64,000 nt of DNA from Flavobacterium sp. ALD4. GTDB lineage: Bacteria > Bacteroidota > Bacteroidia > Flavobacteriales > Flavobacteriaceae. The position numbers and the translations under genes were made by a program. Positions 44,765 through 56,278 of the stretch are shown piece by piece (the first letter of the stretch is position 1; the number at the start of each line of letters is the position of its first letter). The stretch covers positions 1-64,000 of the forward strand of contig NZ_PJBJ01000026.1 in NCBI RefSeq assembly GCF_002836475.1, in the 5' to 3' direction. The notes under the pieces are model-generated. The model saw nothing but the letters and a program-made list of their open reading frames with translations, did not search any database and had not been told where the DNA came from.

Positions 44765-44803
44765 AAAACAGACTTGAAGCTTCTTCAAGTCTGTTTTTTT
44801 TTA
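44765..44803 (+). terminator. Terminator of the SulP gene
   Basis: ACAGACTTGAAG / TTCAAGTCTGT forms a stem of about 11 bp with a short loop, followed by nine T. An A run precedes it, so it can also act on the minus strand. Confidence 0.9.
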
Positions 44804-44852
44804 CAACATAAAAGGATTTTTGTTGTTTTTATGGCGCTTGGTTTTATTCTCT

Positions 44853-46190
44853 TTAAATAATACTTTCACGCGCCTTTCCCATATTAGTCAAAATTTCATC
44901 TCGCAGTTGTAACAGTTTTCGCTTTCTCTCGGAATTCATGAAAAAGTAAAAATTGATTACTCTTCTAAAACGTTTGATTTCTGTCCAATAATACATTGCG
45001 ACATAACCGGAGATTAGAAAGGCAAGGAATAGTAGCAGAGTATATGAAAAATCAGAGCTGATGTACTGTCTGAACAGCCAAATTTCCAGCGAGTAAAAAA
45101 GCGGAAACAGCAGTAGCCCAGTAATCATTTCTACAGAAGCCTTGTATTCGATATCAATTTTCAAGGCCTTAAATACTCGCGAAGGAATGATATAAGGCAA
45201 ATAATTGATGAGTAACCCAAAGATATATACTGGTGCTAGAAAAATAAATTTTAAAAAATAATTCAGGCAAACCATCACCTTATTTTTTTGAAGGAAATGA
45301 TCTGTGAAAAAACCAGGTGTCAATCGTTCTTCGGTAAGTAGTTTAAAGAAGGACAGTACCGCTGTTTGTATATCGTAGTAAAGGTCGGGATGGTGTTCAA
45401 GGGTGTAAATTAGTGCTTTTGAAACTTGGTTCCTCAACGCTAAAGATTTCTTTGTGTCGAGCTGTAAATCAGTCATTGGCTCACTAAAAGTAATGTAAAA
45501 CTTATAGGACTTAACCAGGAACTCTTCCTGCGTTTTAGAGTAGGTTTGAGGAATGCTTTTCGCAAGTTCTTTTCTAATGTATTCTGTTAGTTTCAAGACC
45601 GTTTTAAAGTCGTTATTTGCGTAAGCCCGCTTGTATTTGTCAATGGATATTGGTTCGCTTACAGTGACTGAAATGTTGCTTCTAAACTGTATCGAATCAG
45701 AATAATCTAATGCGATGGGAAGTATTTTTAAATTTCCGTCAAAACTCTGAAGTTCTTCATAACTCAATGCAATTCTCGCAGTACCTGTTTTTATTTCCCT
45801 CAAATTAAGTTCATAGAGACTGCTGCCTTCGGGAAAGGTGAGAATAGTATTCCCTTTTGACAGATACTCATGGCATTTAGAAAAAGCAGTTCTGTTGTCC
45901 GGTTTTTCGCCGTGCAAGATGTCTTTTTTTCTATAGATAGGGATGACATTAAAAAAATTAAAAATTCTTGCCAGTATTTTATTCGAAAAAAGTCCTGCAT
46001 TGGCAATAAACCCAATTTTTTGCTTGGTTATGGAGGTGATTATTAAAGGATCGATTAACGTGTTGGGGTGATTGGCTACAATAATCATGGGGCCAGCGGC
46101 CGGAATATTGTTTTTCCCCGTAACGACAATCTTTTTAAAATAAATAAAAAGAGATAATTTAATGATTTGTCTTAACAAACGATAAATCAT
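44853..46190 (-). CDS. 1-acylglycerol-3-phosphate acyltransferase family protein (PlsC-like)
   Basis: 445 residues. The PlsC domain has the catalytic NHPNTLIDP (HX4D) near residue 40 and FPEGSS at about 120. The C-terminal part from about residue 300 carries three or four membrane segments, making it longer than simple PlsC. It transfers acyl chains to lysophosphatidate or a related acceptor. Its ATG overlaps the stop of the upstream transporter gene (ATGA), so the two are coupled. Confidence 0.88.
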   Translation of the reverse strand: MIYRLLRQIIKLSLFIYFKKIVVTGKNNIPAAGPMIIVANHPNTLIDPLIITSITKQKIGFIANAGLFSNKILARIFNFFNVIPIYRKKDILHGEKPDNRTAFSKCHEYLSKGNTILTFPEGSSLYELNLREIKTGTARIALSYEELQSFDGNLKILPIALDYSDSIQFRSNISVTVSEPISIDKYKRAYANNDFKTVLKLTEYIRKELAKSIPQTYSKTQEEFLVKSYKFYITFSEPMTDLQLDTKKSLALRNQVSKALIYTLEHHPDLYYDIQTAVLSFFKLLTEERLTPGFFTDHFLQKNKVMVCLNYFLKFIFLAPVYIFGLLINYLPYIIPSRVFKALKIDIEYKASVEMITGLLLFPLFYSLEIWLFRQYISSDFSYTLLLFLAFLISGYVAMYYWTEIKRFRRVINFYFFMNSERKRKLLQLRDEILTNMGKARESII

Positions 46191-47479
46191 TTGATATGCT
46201 GTTTAAGATTAGCCGTTTGAAGGGCAATAAAACCAGTAATGAAAAAGAGTGACATAAAAACCATACTGTATCGCATGCTTCCCGTAACCTGATCTATTAA
46301 TCCGTAGGATAAAGATCCAATCACAATTGCAAATTTCTCAGTGATGTCATAGAAACTAAAATAAGAAGCTGTGTCTTTTGTCTCTAAGGGAATTAGCTTT
46401 GAATAAGTGGATCTGGAAATGGATTGTATTCCTCCCATCACAAATCCTAAAAAAGCAGCTAAAGTGTAAAACGTCAATTTTTCTTTCAGATAGTAGCCGG
46501 CAATACAGATGACAATCCAAATAATTAAGGTACAGCTGATCGCAAATCCATTTCCTTTTTTATTGGAAACCCAAGCAAAAAAGTAAGCGCCGCCAATAGC
46601 CAATACTTGCAAAATCAAAACGATATAAATCATTTCGTCCGCACCCATTCCAATCTCTTTGTCTGCAAACAGTGGCGCTAATAGCATAACAGTTTGAACT
46701 CCCATACTGAATAGGAAAAACGAGATGAGAAAGCGTTTCATTACTTGTTTTTGGCCAACTGCCGCAAAGACTTTCTTCAATTCTCTAAGGCCATGACCTA
46801 TTATATCTAAACTTATCGGTTTCCCCGTTGCACGATCTTTTAAATAATAAAAGGCAATTTGGGCAAATCCCATCCACCATACACCGACCAGAATAAAACC
46901 AAATCGGGTAGCTGAACCAGCGCTTTCAAAACCGAAAACGGCATATTTTTGATACAACAGCAAATTTACAATCAATAAAATAATACTGCCTGTGTATCCC
47001 ATTGCAAATCCACGGGCACTTACTTGGTCCATTCGTTCGGCGGAAGAAACCTCTGGTAAAAAACCATTGTAGAATACCAAAGATCCAGCATAGCCTATAC
47101 TTGCTAAAATGGAACAAGCAATTCCATATTCAATATTTTCCCCTGTAAAGAAGTAAAGTCCCATACAAGACAACGACCCCAGATAGGTGAAGAATTGCAT
47201 AAAGCGTTTTTTTAATCCGCTGTAATCGGCGACACCGGAAAGAATAGGGGAAAGAAGCACAATTATGAGGAAGGAAAAGGATATGGCATAGGAAAATAGT
47301 ACGGAGTTTTTAATTTGGGCTCCAAAAAACTGAACCATTTCCCCTCCAAAAGCAGCTTGAGTAGTATTCAAATAATAAATAGGGAAAATTGCGGTGGTTA
47401 CAATTAGATTATAAACTGAATTTGACCAGTCAAATGAGGCCCAGGCATTGATGAGTTGTTTGTTGTCTTTTTGCAGCAC
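46187..47479 (-). CDS. MFS transporter, Atg22/UMF1-like
   Basis: 430 residues, about 12 membrane segments. The N-terminus NAWASFDWSNSVYNLIVTTAIFP is the hallmark of the UMF1 (Atg22-like) branch of the major facilitator superfamily. A later QSISRSTYSKLIP block fits. The start is a GTG at 47479; no ATG exists upstream in frame. The substrate is unknown; relatives are thought to export amino acids. It is the first gene of the pair with the acyltransferase. Confidence 0.88.
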   Translation of the reverse strand: MLQKDNKQLINAWASFDWSNSVYNLIVTTAIFPIYYLNTTQAAFGGEMVQFFGAQIKNSVLFSYAISFSFLIIVLLSPILSGVADYSGLKKRFMQFFTYLGSLSCMGLYFFTGENIEYGIACSILASIGYAGSLVFYNGFLPEVSSAERMDQVSARGFAMGYTGSIILLIVNLLLYQKYAVFGFESAGSATRFGFILVGVWWMGFAQIAFYYLKDRATGKPISLDIIGHGLRELKKVFAAVGQKQVMKRFLISFFLFSMGVQTVMLLAPLFADKEIGMGADEMIYIVLILQVLAIGGAYFFAWVSNKKGNGFAISCTLIIWIVICIAGYYLKEKLTFYTLAAFLGFVMGGIQSISRSTYSKLIPLETKDTASYFSFYDITEKFAIVIGSLSYGLIDQVTGSMRYSMVFMSLFFITGFIALQTANLKQHIK

Positions 47480-47949
47480 TTCGGTTTGTTGTTGTTGGTT
47501 TGTAATTTGATTCGTTTCTAAAGATATATTTTTTTAAACTGATAAAGCCCGTACCAAGATGAATCTACTTGAAAATAAAACTTTGTAATTTGACTCCCTT
47601 TACTATATAAAACTGTAGTATGGTTTGTCATATATTACAAAACAGCTTTTTTAATAATTTTTCTTGTCCAGGTTTTGATGCGTTTCATGAAATCCGTAAG
47701 GAGTTCAAATATCCTAATTCCCGTTTCTAGTAATTTCTGTTTAGCAGTTTGGTAACTGTTGAAAATTTCCAAATGATCAGCAGAAGAACGAAAACAGTTT
47801 AAAAAGTGGTATAAAAAAAAGCGCCCTCATTTACTTTTGTAAATGAGGGCGCTTTCCGTATTGATTTATATGTTAATTAACAGCGAAAGTGCCTTAGTAA
47901 TTGGATGTAATGCAGTCTAGAATCAAAACGAGTTTGACTGTCTTTTACA
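47480..47949. other. Non-coding gap with an open-frame remnant and terminator
   Basis: About 470 bases. On the minus strand an open stretch of about 50 codons ends at 47635 (reading ADHLEIFNSYQTAKQKLLE and a basic tail) but has no start codon; it may be a gene remnant. A strong terminator lies at 47816-47856. Nothing else was seen. Confidence 0.4.
47816..47856. terminator. Terminator downstream of the HPF-like gene
   Basis: A stem of about 16 bp (AAAGCGCCCTCATTTA with its complement, loop CTTTTG) at 47817-47855. On the minus strand the stem is followed by T residues. It lies about 95 bases after the HPF-like gene's stop. Confidence 0.88.
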
Positions 47950-48264
47950 TTAATGATTATTCAAACGACCTAGTGTACTGTCAAGAGATGTTTTTAGCTT
48001 GTTAATGGCACCTTTTACGGCTAATTCATGTGTGTTTCCTTGATTTGAGACAACAATTGGTTTCATTCCTTCAAGTCTTGCTTCCAGTTTACAAAGTTTA
48101 TCGTTTTGTCCTTCTTTGTGTCCGTTTTCATCTGAAAAATGAACTTCTAACCTCGTAATATGTCCGCTAAATCTGTTTAATTCTTCAGATAGTAACGTAG
48201 TTAATTGTGCTCTGAATGCTTCGTGTAATGTTAAGTTATTATCTGAATTTAATTGGATAGTCAT
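47950..48264 (-). CDS. HPF/RaiA family ribosome-associated protein
   Basis: 104 residues with the beta-alpha-beta-beta-beta-alpha pattern of the sigma-54 modulation/S30EA family. ITRLEVHFSDENG is the typical second strand, followed by KCKLEARLEGMKPIVVS-type strand sequence and the AVKGAINKLKTSLD helix. Such proteins bind 30S subunits and hibernate ribosomes in stress. The middle insertion (GHKEGQNDK) and the short length suit the divergent short form seen in Bacteroidetes. Confidence 0.8.
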   Translation of the reverse strand: MTIQLNSDNNLTLHEAFRAQLTTLLSEELNRFSGHITRLEVHFSDENGHKEGQNDKLCKLEARLEGMKPIVVSNQGNTHELAVKGAINKLKTSLDSTLGRLNNH

Positions 48265-48529
48265 AAATGTATATTTTATTTGTTGTTAATTTTTTTTACT
48301 GAAAGAAAGTGTTGAAAATAAGATAAGACAATATTTCCCGTTTTTTTTAACACAAGACCTTCTTTATAGTGATTTTGTTATTATGTAAATTTAAGCTTTT
48401 TGTGACGGAAAGTGTTACATATAACAAAAAATAAATTACATGATTCACACATCTAAGCGACACTTTTTCTCTTATTAGGTATAGAGAATGTAAGCGAAAA
48501 TATATATTGGAAATCTAGACAGCTTCTAT

Positions 48530-49153
48530 TTAATAGTATATGTCTAAAATGATCGTACGCTTCGAACCGTCAATTCGTTTTTCAATTCGTTCATAATATA
48601 TTTCATTTACCATTGGACAGCCAAAACTATACTCTATTTGGTTATTTTGCTCTTCATAAGGCACATCGCAACTTTTATGTAGTACAATGTTTCTAGAGAA
48701 TGATTTGTCGTTAGTGGCATCTAATCCATGTAATTTGTAAGCTTTGCCAAATTGACCGTTATAGCTTTGTCCGATCCTGTAACGGCCTAATGAGGTGCAA
48801 AGAGAGCCATTTTCATTACTGAATTTTTGGTCTCCGTCGATTTTTATTCTCGAACCGAAACCATGGGCTACCAATCCTTGATCCAATATCACATTGTTTT
48901 TTAGGTCGTATATAAAAAACCTATTTTTTCCTGACATGACTTGCATGTCAATAAAAAAGGCGATTTCAGGATTATAATTAGAATTGTGCTGAACTAATTC
49001 CTTTATGCGTTTTACCTGTTGCAAAAGCTTTTCCTCTGCTCTACTAGTTAATTCAGAAGATGCATAAGTTTTGTTTGCAGCATTTTTAGAAAAAATGTTG
49101 ATGGGTAATAAGAAGAGTCCTATTGATAGTAAAACAAAGAATAATTTTCTCAC
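48530..49153 (-). CDS. Murein L,D-transpeptidase catalytic-domain family protein
   Basis: 207 residues with an N-terminal signal peptide (residues 2-22), starting at GTG 49153. The domain has YKLHGLD (H142) and YSFGCPMV with catalytic C179, the pattern of the YkuD_2 family related to L,D-transpeptidases. It probably cross-links or anchors peptidoglycan in the periplasm. It is transcribed alone, with TAACTTTG on the minus strand at 49244-49251. Confidence 0.85.
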   Translation of the reverse strand: MRKLFFVLLSIGLFLLPINIFSKNAANKTYASSELTSRAEEKLLQQVKRIKELVQHNSNYNPEIAFFIDMQVMSGKNRFFIYDLKNNVILDQGLVAHGFGSRIKIDGDQKFSNENGSLCTSLGRYRIGQSYNGQFGKAYKLHGLDATNDKSFSRNIVLHKSCDVPYEEQNNQIEYSFGCPMVNEIYYERIEKRIDGSKRTIILDIYY

Positions 49154-49243
49154 TTTCTGTATGTATTAATATTGTTTTTCTTTGGGCTAATACCTGAAAA
49201 ATGAATTAAGGTGTGTCAATTTGATACAGATTAATCTACTTTG

Positions 49244-49251
49244 CAAAGTTA
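49244..49251 (-). promoter_or_regulatory. Candidate -7 box of the L,D-transpeptidase-like gene
   Basis: TAACTTTG on the minus strand, an exact TAnnTTTG match about 90 bases before the GTG start. Confidence 0.45.
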
Positions 49252-49331
49252 AGAAAAAAAAATACTTTAAGTATTGAAAAACAGTTATTTAACAGGTATA
49301 TCTGGGAGATTACCTCTTTTTTTTTCATGCA

Positions 49332-49868
49332 TTAAATATTTTTGTACATGCGATACATTCCTCTTAAATTAGGATGGATTAATTCAAATTCTAAGTCAAA
49401 TGTACCACAAATTTGGAAGTCCATTTTTTCATAAAATACTACTGCTTTTTTCTGGGTATCTATTGCTTCCAACCATAAAATGGAATGACCACTAGCTGCC
49501 AATCTGTTTTCTGTCCAATGGACAAGGGTTTTTCCGATGCCTTTGCCATGAAAAGCAGGGTCTAGATAAATTCGATCTAGTTTAGCGGATTTTAGATCTT
49601 TAAATTCAATCAAAGGAACATTTTCGATTAGTTTTAATATTCCAATTGTTTCAGATTGATAGTGAACAAAATAATAGGATGAATTAGGATTGTCGAGATC
49701 CATTGCCAAATTAGCGTAGGAATATATTTTTTTCATATACCAACTGCCATCATCGAACCACAGGTGGCGGTATTCGGGAAGGTATATTCTGGACATTAAG
49801 TCGTACAATTGTTCCTGGTCAGTAATTGAAATGGACGTTAACGTAAGTTTGTCGGATACTTGTATCAT
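49332..49868 (-). CDS. GNAT family N-acetyltransferase
   Basis: 178 residues. Motif A is LDRIYLDPAFHGKGIGKTLVHW (acetyl-CoA pyrophosphate loop HGKGIGKT), and motif B is LWLEAIDTQKKAVVFYEKMDF. The N-terminal half (YDLMSRIYLPEYRHLWFDDGSWY) is typical of a flavobacterial GNAT subgroup. The acceptor is unknown. Confidence 0.87.
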   Translation of the reverse strand: MIQVSDKLTLTSISITDQEQLYDLMSRIYLPEYRHLWFDDGSWYMKKIYSYANLAMDLDNPNSSYYFVHYQSETIGILKLIENVPLIEFKDLKSAKLDRIYLDPAFHGKGIGKTLVHWTENRLAASGHSILWLEAIDTQKKAVVFYEKMDFQICGTFDLEFELIHPNLRGMYRMYKNI

Positions 49869-49904
49869 GTTTTATTGCTCGTTCTTATTGTAATGTTTGA
49901 TTCA

Positions 49905-50090
49905 AGTGGCAACTACTGGCTTTTGGTTAAACCCATAATTTGCTTTCTCAAAATTAAATCTTTTTCTTGGACGATTCTTTAATTTGTGCTGTATTTCTAT
50001 AATGTCATGAATTGTCGGGCCTTCAAAAGAAGTTAGTTTAGCTATATAATGTAATAAGAGTCCACTTAGGTGTTGATTTGCAGGATGATT
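49905..50090 (-). mobile_element. IS30-family transposase remnant (C-terminal end)
   Basis: The short minus-strand frame reads HLSGLLLHYIAKLTSF and IIEIQHKLKNRPRKRFNFE, matching the end of IS30 transposases (NTNGLIRxY..., KLNNRPRK). Only the last about 55 codons remain, and the catalytic core is absent. It is a scar of an old insertion. Confidence 0.7.
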
Positions 50091-50469
50091 CAAAGCGGTT
50101 TAATGCCTTTCCTTTTGAAGAAGTCTCCTAAGCTTATTTTCTAAAAGCTGTATTAATGAATTGGATCCACTACTCATGAGACGCATCAGATTATTTTTAT
50201 TGAATTGTATTTCAATTATCTAAGCCAATGCCAGGAATGGCTTAGTCGCCTTTTTCTTTTTAAATAGGATTTGGTTAGTAAAGCACTTCTGAGATTTATC
50301 CAATTAACAGCAAAAATTATATAATACTCGGAGTTTGACAAAGGGATGTTTTAGGTTCGCCTTGATTATTTGTTATGGTATAGGAATCAGACCTATCGAA
50401 AAACCAAGTCAGGGGAACCTTTTCTTAATCATTGTATTCTTTGTCAAACAAGAACAAAAATAAATAATT
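50091..50469. other. Non-coding gap beside the IS30 scar
   Basis: About 380 bases without a gene. An 8-bp hairpin CTAAGCCA/TGGCTTAG (50220-50245), followed by a T-rich stretch, could be a terminator. No IS inverted repeat was recognised. Confidence 0.35.
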
Positions 50470-50637
50470 ATGAAAAATCTTTCTTCACCTAAGAAAATTA
50501 CCTGGATCATCGGCTTAACTTTTGGTATTCGAGGAATTATTGGTCACTAAACAAATGTTCAAATTTTAACTCAATATAATTACGAACTCTTACTGGTTGG
50601 TTTTATTGTGGTGGCTGGTACAACGACTTTCAGTTAG
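50470..50637 (+). pseudogene. Small membrane protein gene with one nonsense codon
   Basis: From ATG 50470 the frame reads MKNLSSPKKITWIIGLTFGI, RGIIGH, TAA at 50548-50550, then TNVQILTQYNYELLLVGFIV and VAGTTTFS to a TAG. This matches a small (about 55-residue) two-segment membrane protein common in Bacteroidetes. One premature stop in its middle breaks it. Confidence 0.6.
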
Positions 50638-51054
50638 ATTTAAGGGGTTTAACGAGGTGCACTCGATAAGTAGTAAAGACTATGTTCTGTTTTAAAAAGA
50701 GAATTAACGCTTCGCTACTTTGTAGAGAGGCGCGGCTATCAACAGTTATTTTGAAAGTGATTTTTCTATAAGCAGTTGGTTAGCCTTTTAACCTACTTAA
50801 ACCATCGCCGGTACTACTGAAGTTTGATTAATTAGCCTTTTAATTATTTACCGGTTAATCATAAATGAGACATGGTAGTTCATATCCATAAAATAGGTGA
50901 CTTCGACGCTGTACGCGTCAGTCAGTAATTTCTTCCGTAAAAACTTCATTTTGAACAGGTTTCAAATAACTGGATGATGTAAGGTTCCTTGAAAGCCTAT
51001 TGTCGAGTATAGATAATTTTGTATATTTACGATAGTAGGTCTTAAATGACGGCT
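50638..51054. other. Non-coding gap upstream of katG
   Basis: About 415 bases with no open frame that resembles a protein. Nothing recognised until the katG regulatory region. Confidence 0.4.
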
Positions 51055-51069
51055 ATAGTATATATCTAT
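51055..51069 (+). promoter_or_regulatory. OxyR-like half-site upstream of katG
   Basis: ATAG-N7-CTAT is half of the OxyR motif (four quarter sites spaced by 7). A further ATAG at 51032-51035 is one base from the expected phase; the fourth quarter is missing. It is centred about 90 bases before the katG ATG. Confidence 0.35.
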
Positions 51070-51113
51070 GGTTATATAAAATGTATAGATAAAAATTATC
51101 GAAAAAGTTATTG

Positions 51114-51121
51114 TAATTTTG
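51114..51121 (+). promoter_or_regulatory. Candidate -7 box of katG
   Basis: TAATTTTG, an exact TAnnTTTG, 29 bases before the katG ATG. No clear -33. Confidence 0.5.
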
Positions 51122-51126
51122 AATAA

Positions 51127-53415
<2,289 letters not shown>

Positions 53416-53441
53416 TTCGTAAAGATTAGAGAATAGCATAA

Positions 53442-53474
53442 AAAAAAATGGTCCGGTAACGGACCATTTTTTAT
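53442..53474 (+). terminator. Terminator of katG
   Basis: An 11-bp stem AAAATGGTCCG / CGGACCATTTT with loop GTAA, followed by a T run. Confidence 0.9.
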
Positions 53475-54180
53475 ATATAGTAGTTTTTAACTTTAACAGA
53501 TTAGAGATTAACAGAGTTCTTAGAATGTGAGGAAACGGTATTAAACAGTACTTAGACTTTTTAAAAGTATAATATGCAACTACCAGACAGGAAAATAGTT
53601 GTTGTTTAATTAGAGTACTTTTTTTTAAGGAGTAGAGGCCTTAAAAAAGGTATAAGTGGCAAACTGAAATGATTACTAGCTTAATAATGGTATGCTAATA
53701 GAAGTATGAAAAGACTTATTTTATTGATTTTATAAAATGTAAAATAAACTTCAATACAGGTAGTGGGTTTTTAGTAACCATTTGATTTTTAACATCTTAT
53801 TTATGAATTGGAATAAGTTTTATCTGTCGTATTTCATTGTTAAAGCAAATATTAAAAGTAGCAAAACGGCTGTATTACAAACAAGAAAAATTCTGGAAGT
53901 AATTATCTCCCAGAAATAAAGCTACTGCTTTATTTTTAAATTAGTGCCGACTTTTAATTAAACTGTTATTTAATAATTTAATTTCGGTATAAACAGCCAA
54001 AAAGGTAGCTACAATAGATTCAGATAAGTGGTAGGCAAGATAACTGTGGTTCCTTAAATCTTGACGTAGAGTTAACTTTACCATCACAATACCAATCATT
54101 AAATTAAAAGTTAAATTTAGCAATAACTCGTAAATAAGTAATTCACTCTACGTCAAAACCAACCACTCTTTATACAGTGA
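53475..54180. other. Gene-poor gap after katG
   Basis: About 700 AT-rich bases. A minus-strand frame of 60 codons (54123-53941; LRNHSYLAYHLSESIVATFL) has a faint look of the C-terminal part of a DUF4386-type membrane protein and may be a remnant. I do not call it a gene. Confidence 0.4.
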
Positions 54181-54312
54181 TTATTTCTTACTGTCTTTAA
54201 TTTTTTTCTGCAGCTCCTCATCGTTCTTACCAGTATTAGTTAAAGCGTAAGCAAATGCAACGCCAAATAATATGGTGATTATTCCTGCAAAATAGGGTAT
54301 AAAATCAGTCAT
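54181..54312 (-). CDS. Tiny membrane protein (43 residues)
   Basis: ATG 54312 opens 43 codons: one hydrophobic segment (residues about 5-25, FIPYFAGIITILFGVAFAYAL) and a charged tail (TGKNDEELQKKIKDSKK). Its start overlaps the end of the upstream 61-codon gene by 8 bases, which suggests a translationally coupled pair. No family recognised. Confidence 0.6.
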   Translation of the reverse strand: MTDFIPYFAGIITILFGVAFAYALTNTGKNDEELQKKIKDSKK

Positions 54313-54490
54313 TTTTGTTTCTTTTTATTAGATGTAAGTATATTCCAAAGCAAAGTATTGATGGTACCCACAGGCCTATAAAAATAGCTTGATTTTCATG
54401 ACCATCAAAAAATAAAATTTCAGAGTATACTAATGAAGCAAAGGCTGATATAAAAAGCAACGCATCGGTTAAGTTAAATTTATAAAACAT
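54305..54490 (-). CDS. Small two-segment membrane protein (61 residues)
   Basis: Two hydrophobic segments (about 9-27 and 35-54) are separated by DGHENQ, with a basic end HLIKRNKND. No family recognised. It overlaps the 43-codon gene by 8 bases. A two-gene small membrane complex is plausible. Confidence 0.6.
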   Translation of the reverse strand: MFYKFNLTDALLFISAFASLVYSEILFFDGHENQAIFIGLWVPSILCFGIYLHLIKRNKND

Positions 54491-55356
54491 TTTGTATTAA
54501 TTATTTTAGTCCTACATGTATGGCTTTTCGGAATACGCCCCGTTTTTTTAAGTGGGTTCTGGACTCCACCTTTTTAATCTATTTCATTCAGATTAGCCTG
54601 TCGCTCTTTTCGATTTCACAGCATGTCATCTGTTTTGTTTTACTAAGAATTACAAGTAATCTAACTATAGCAAAATTACACTTTTTTAATTTATAATTTG
54701 ATAGTAGCGGTACTTTTATCGTACAATAATATGTTTTTTATGAAAAATCTTTTGGTTAAAAAGCTTAAATAATTTACAGTAGGTAATTCGCGGTCAGTTA
54801 CTTGAATTAAAAAAATAATTATTGAATATTTTTCGCTCCTATAGTCCATGTTTTTTCTTTGTTATCGGAAGTTATTCCCAAAGAAATTAGTCTTTATGGC
54901 ATTTCTCTTATTTTGGGTTTAATTTTTTTTTATGTTTATTATTAGAACGGTAGTCTAGGTAAAGCGAGAAATTTGTCAAGTAAAAACAATCAGGAAAAGA
55001 CTATAATACCGTGATTTATCAACTATATTTATTCTTGTTTTAGCCTATTTCATGGGATAACAATAGAGTTAAAGAGGGGAAGCCTCAAGTTATGGCTTTT
55101 AATTCATCTTGATTACAAAATGCTGGCGAGTCCTACTAGTAAATTATAGGTCTTCTTTTAAAAGTTGTCCAATAGCCAGAGATTTGTCCGCGATGTTATA
55201 TTGCACATTGGATAATTTTTTCCCTAATAAAACAATCGCATGTAATTTCTTTCGCCTCTTCATTATCCATCAATTTTTGTCGTTCTTACTCTTTTATGTG
55301 TAAGGTCATTCCGGTATTTTTTGGATATGCAAATAAAACCTACAGTATAAGTTAAG
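54491..55356. other. Gene-poor gap left of the IS3 remnant
   Basis: About 865 bases. On the minus strand near 55265-55140 an interrupted frame reads KKLHAIVLLGKKLSNVQYNI and a few more protein-like residues before a TAA. It may be part of a degraded gene that I cannot name. The rest shows nothing. Confidence 0.35.
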
Positions 55357-55897
55357 CTATATTTTGTAATTAATTTGATGGTTAAATTCTTCAATAGTTG
55401 CATAATTCAAAGCAGAATGTCCTCTTTTTCTGTTGTACCAAATTTCAATGTATTCAAAGATTTCCAGTTTCATTTGTTCTTTAGAAATCAGTTTATTCCC
55501 ATAAATCAATTCCGTTTTCAAAGATTTGAGGAAGTTTTCCGTCGCAGCATAATCCCTGCAATTTCCGTTACGACTCCTACTGCGGATTACTTTTTTATAG
55601 GAATCAAGAACATTTACAAACTTTTTACTGGCATGTTGGACACCTCTGTCAGAATGAAAAATTAAACCTTCATCAATATATCGGTTTTAACCGCCATTTT
55701 CCAAGCCCCAAGTGTAGTTTTTTCTTTACTCATTTTGTCACTCAAACTCCAACCGATAATTTTTCTGTCGTATAAATCCATAATAGTGGTCAGATACACA
55801 AACCCCTCTTTAGTTTGAATATATGTAATATCCGAAACCCAAACTTTTGAAGGCATTTTTACAACGAACTCTCTGTTGAACACATTTTCGACAACTA
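55357..55897 (-). mobile_element. IS3-family transposase (OrfB) remnant
   Basis: The minus strand carries the C-terminal half of an IS3/IS150-type transposase integrase core: PSKVWVSDITYIQTKEGFVYL (first Asp), then a one-base shift near 55665, then GLIFHSDRGVQHASKKF (second Asp), NFLKSLKTE (Glu) and YNRKRGHSALNYATIEEF to a TAG at 55357-55359. The N-terminal half and OrfA are missing at about 55897, so the element cannot transpose by itself. The frameshift sits between the first two catalytic residues. Confidence 0.88.
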
Positions 55898-56224
55898 AAT
55901 AATATTTTAAAAGTTAAGAATTTGTGCAAGGAGTGAGATAACTGGTACATGGGGATGATGCAACTAAATAAAGTAATTAAAAGCGAAGTATATCTGCACA
56001 GCTACGCTTCACTATTCTTATTTGATTGGTCCAGTTATAAATGTGTCCTTTTTCAACTATTAAAAAGGAAATTTTTTTGAAATACAACCTGTAAAATAAT
56101 ACTAATTTAATACGCCTTCAATCGTCTAGTTAAATGATACTATTTTCGATTATAGCTCAATAGAATTTAATTTCAAAGTTAGCTTTGTGGTGACTAGTTG
56201 CAATATGATACGTTCATAACTTTG
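55898..56224. other. Non-coding gap between the IS3 scar and the fasciclin gene
   Basis: About 330 bases with no coding sequence or recognised inverted repeat. Confidence 0.4.
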
Positions 56225-56256
56225 CATAAAAAAACCGTTGCATTACTGCAACGGTA
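56225..56256 (-). terminator. Terminator of the fasciclin gene
   Basis: On the minus strand ACCGTTGCAGTAATGCAACGGTTTTTTTA forms a 9-bp stem followed by T residues, just after the gene's stop. Confidence 0.9.
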
Positions 56257-56278
56257 AATATCATAAGAAGTTAAGACC

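Noticed and set aside
53941..54123. 60-codon minus-strand gene
   Set aside because: Only a weak DUF4386-like impression and no supporting context; it is more likely a remnant or chance frame.
55109..55665. Plus-strand frames over the IS3 region
   Set aside because: They are antisense to the transposase remnant or to non-coding DNA; the minus strand carries the recognisable protein.
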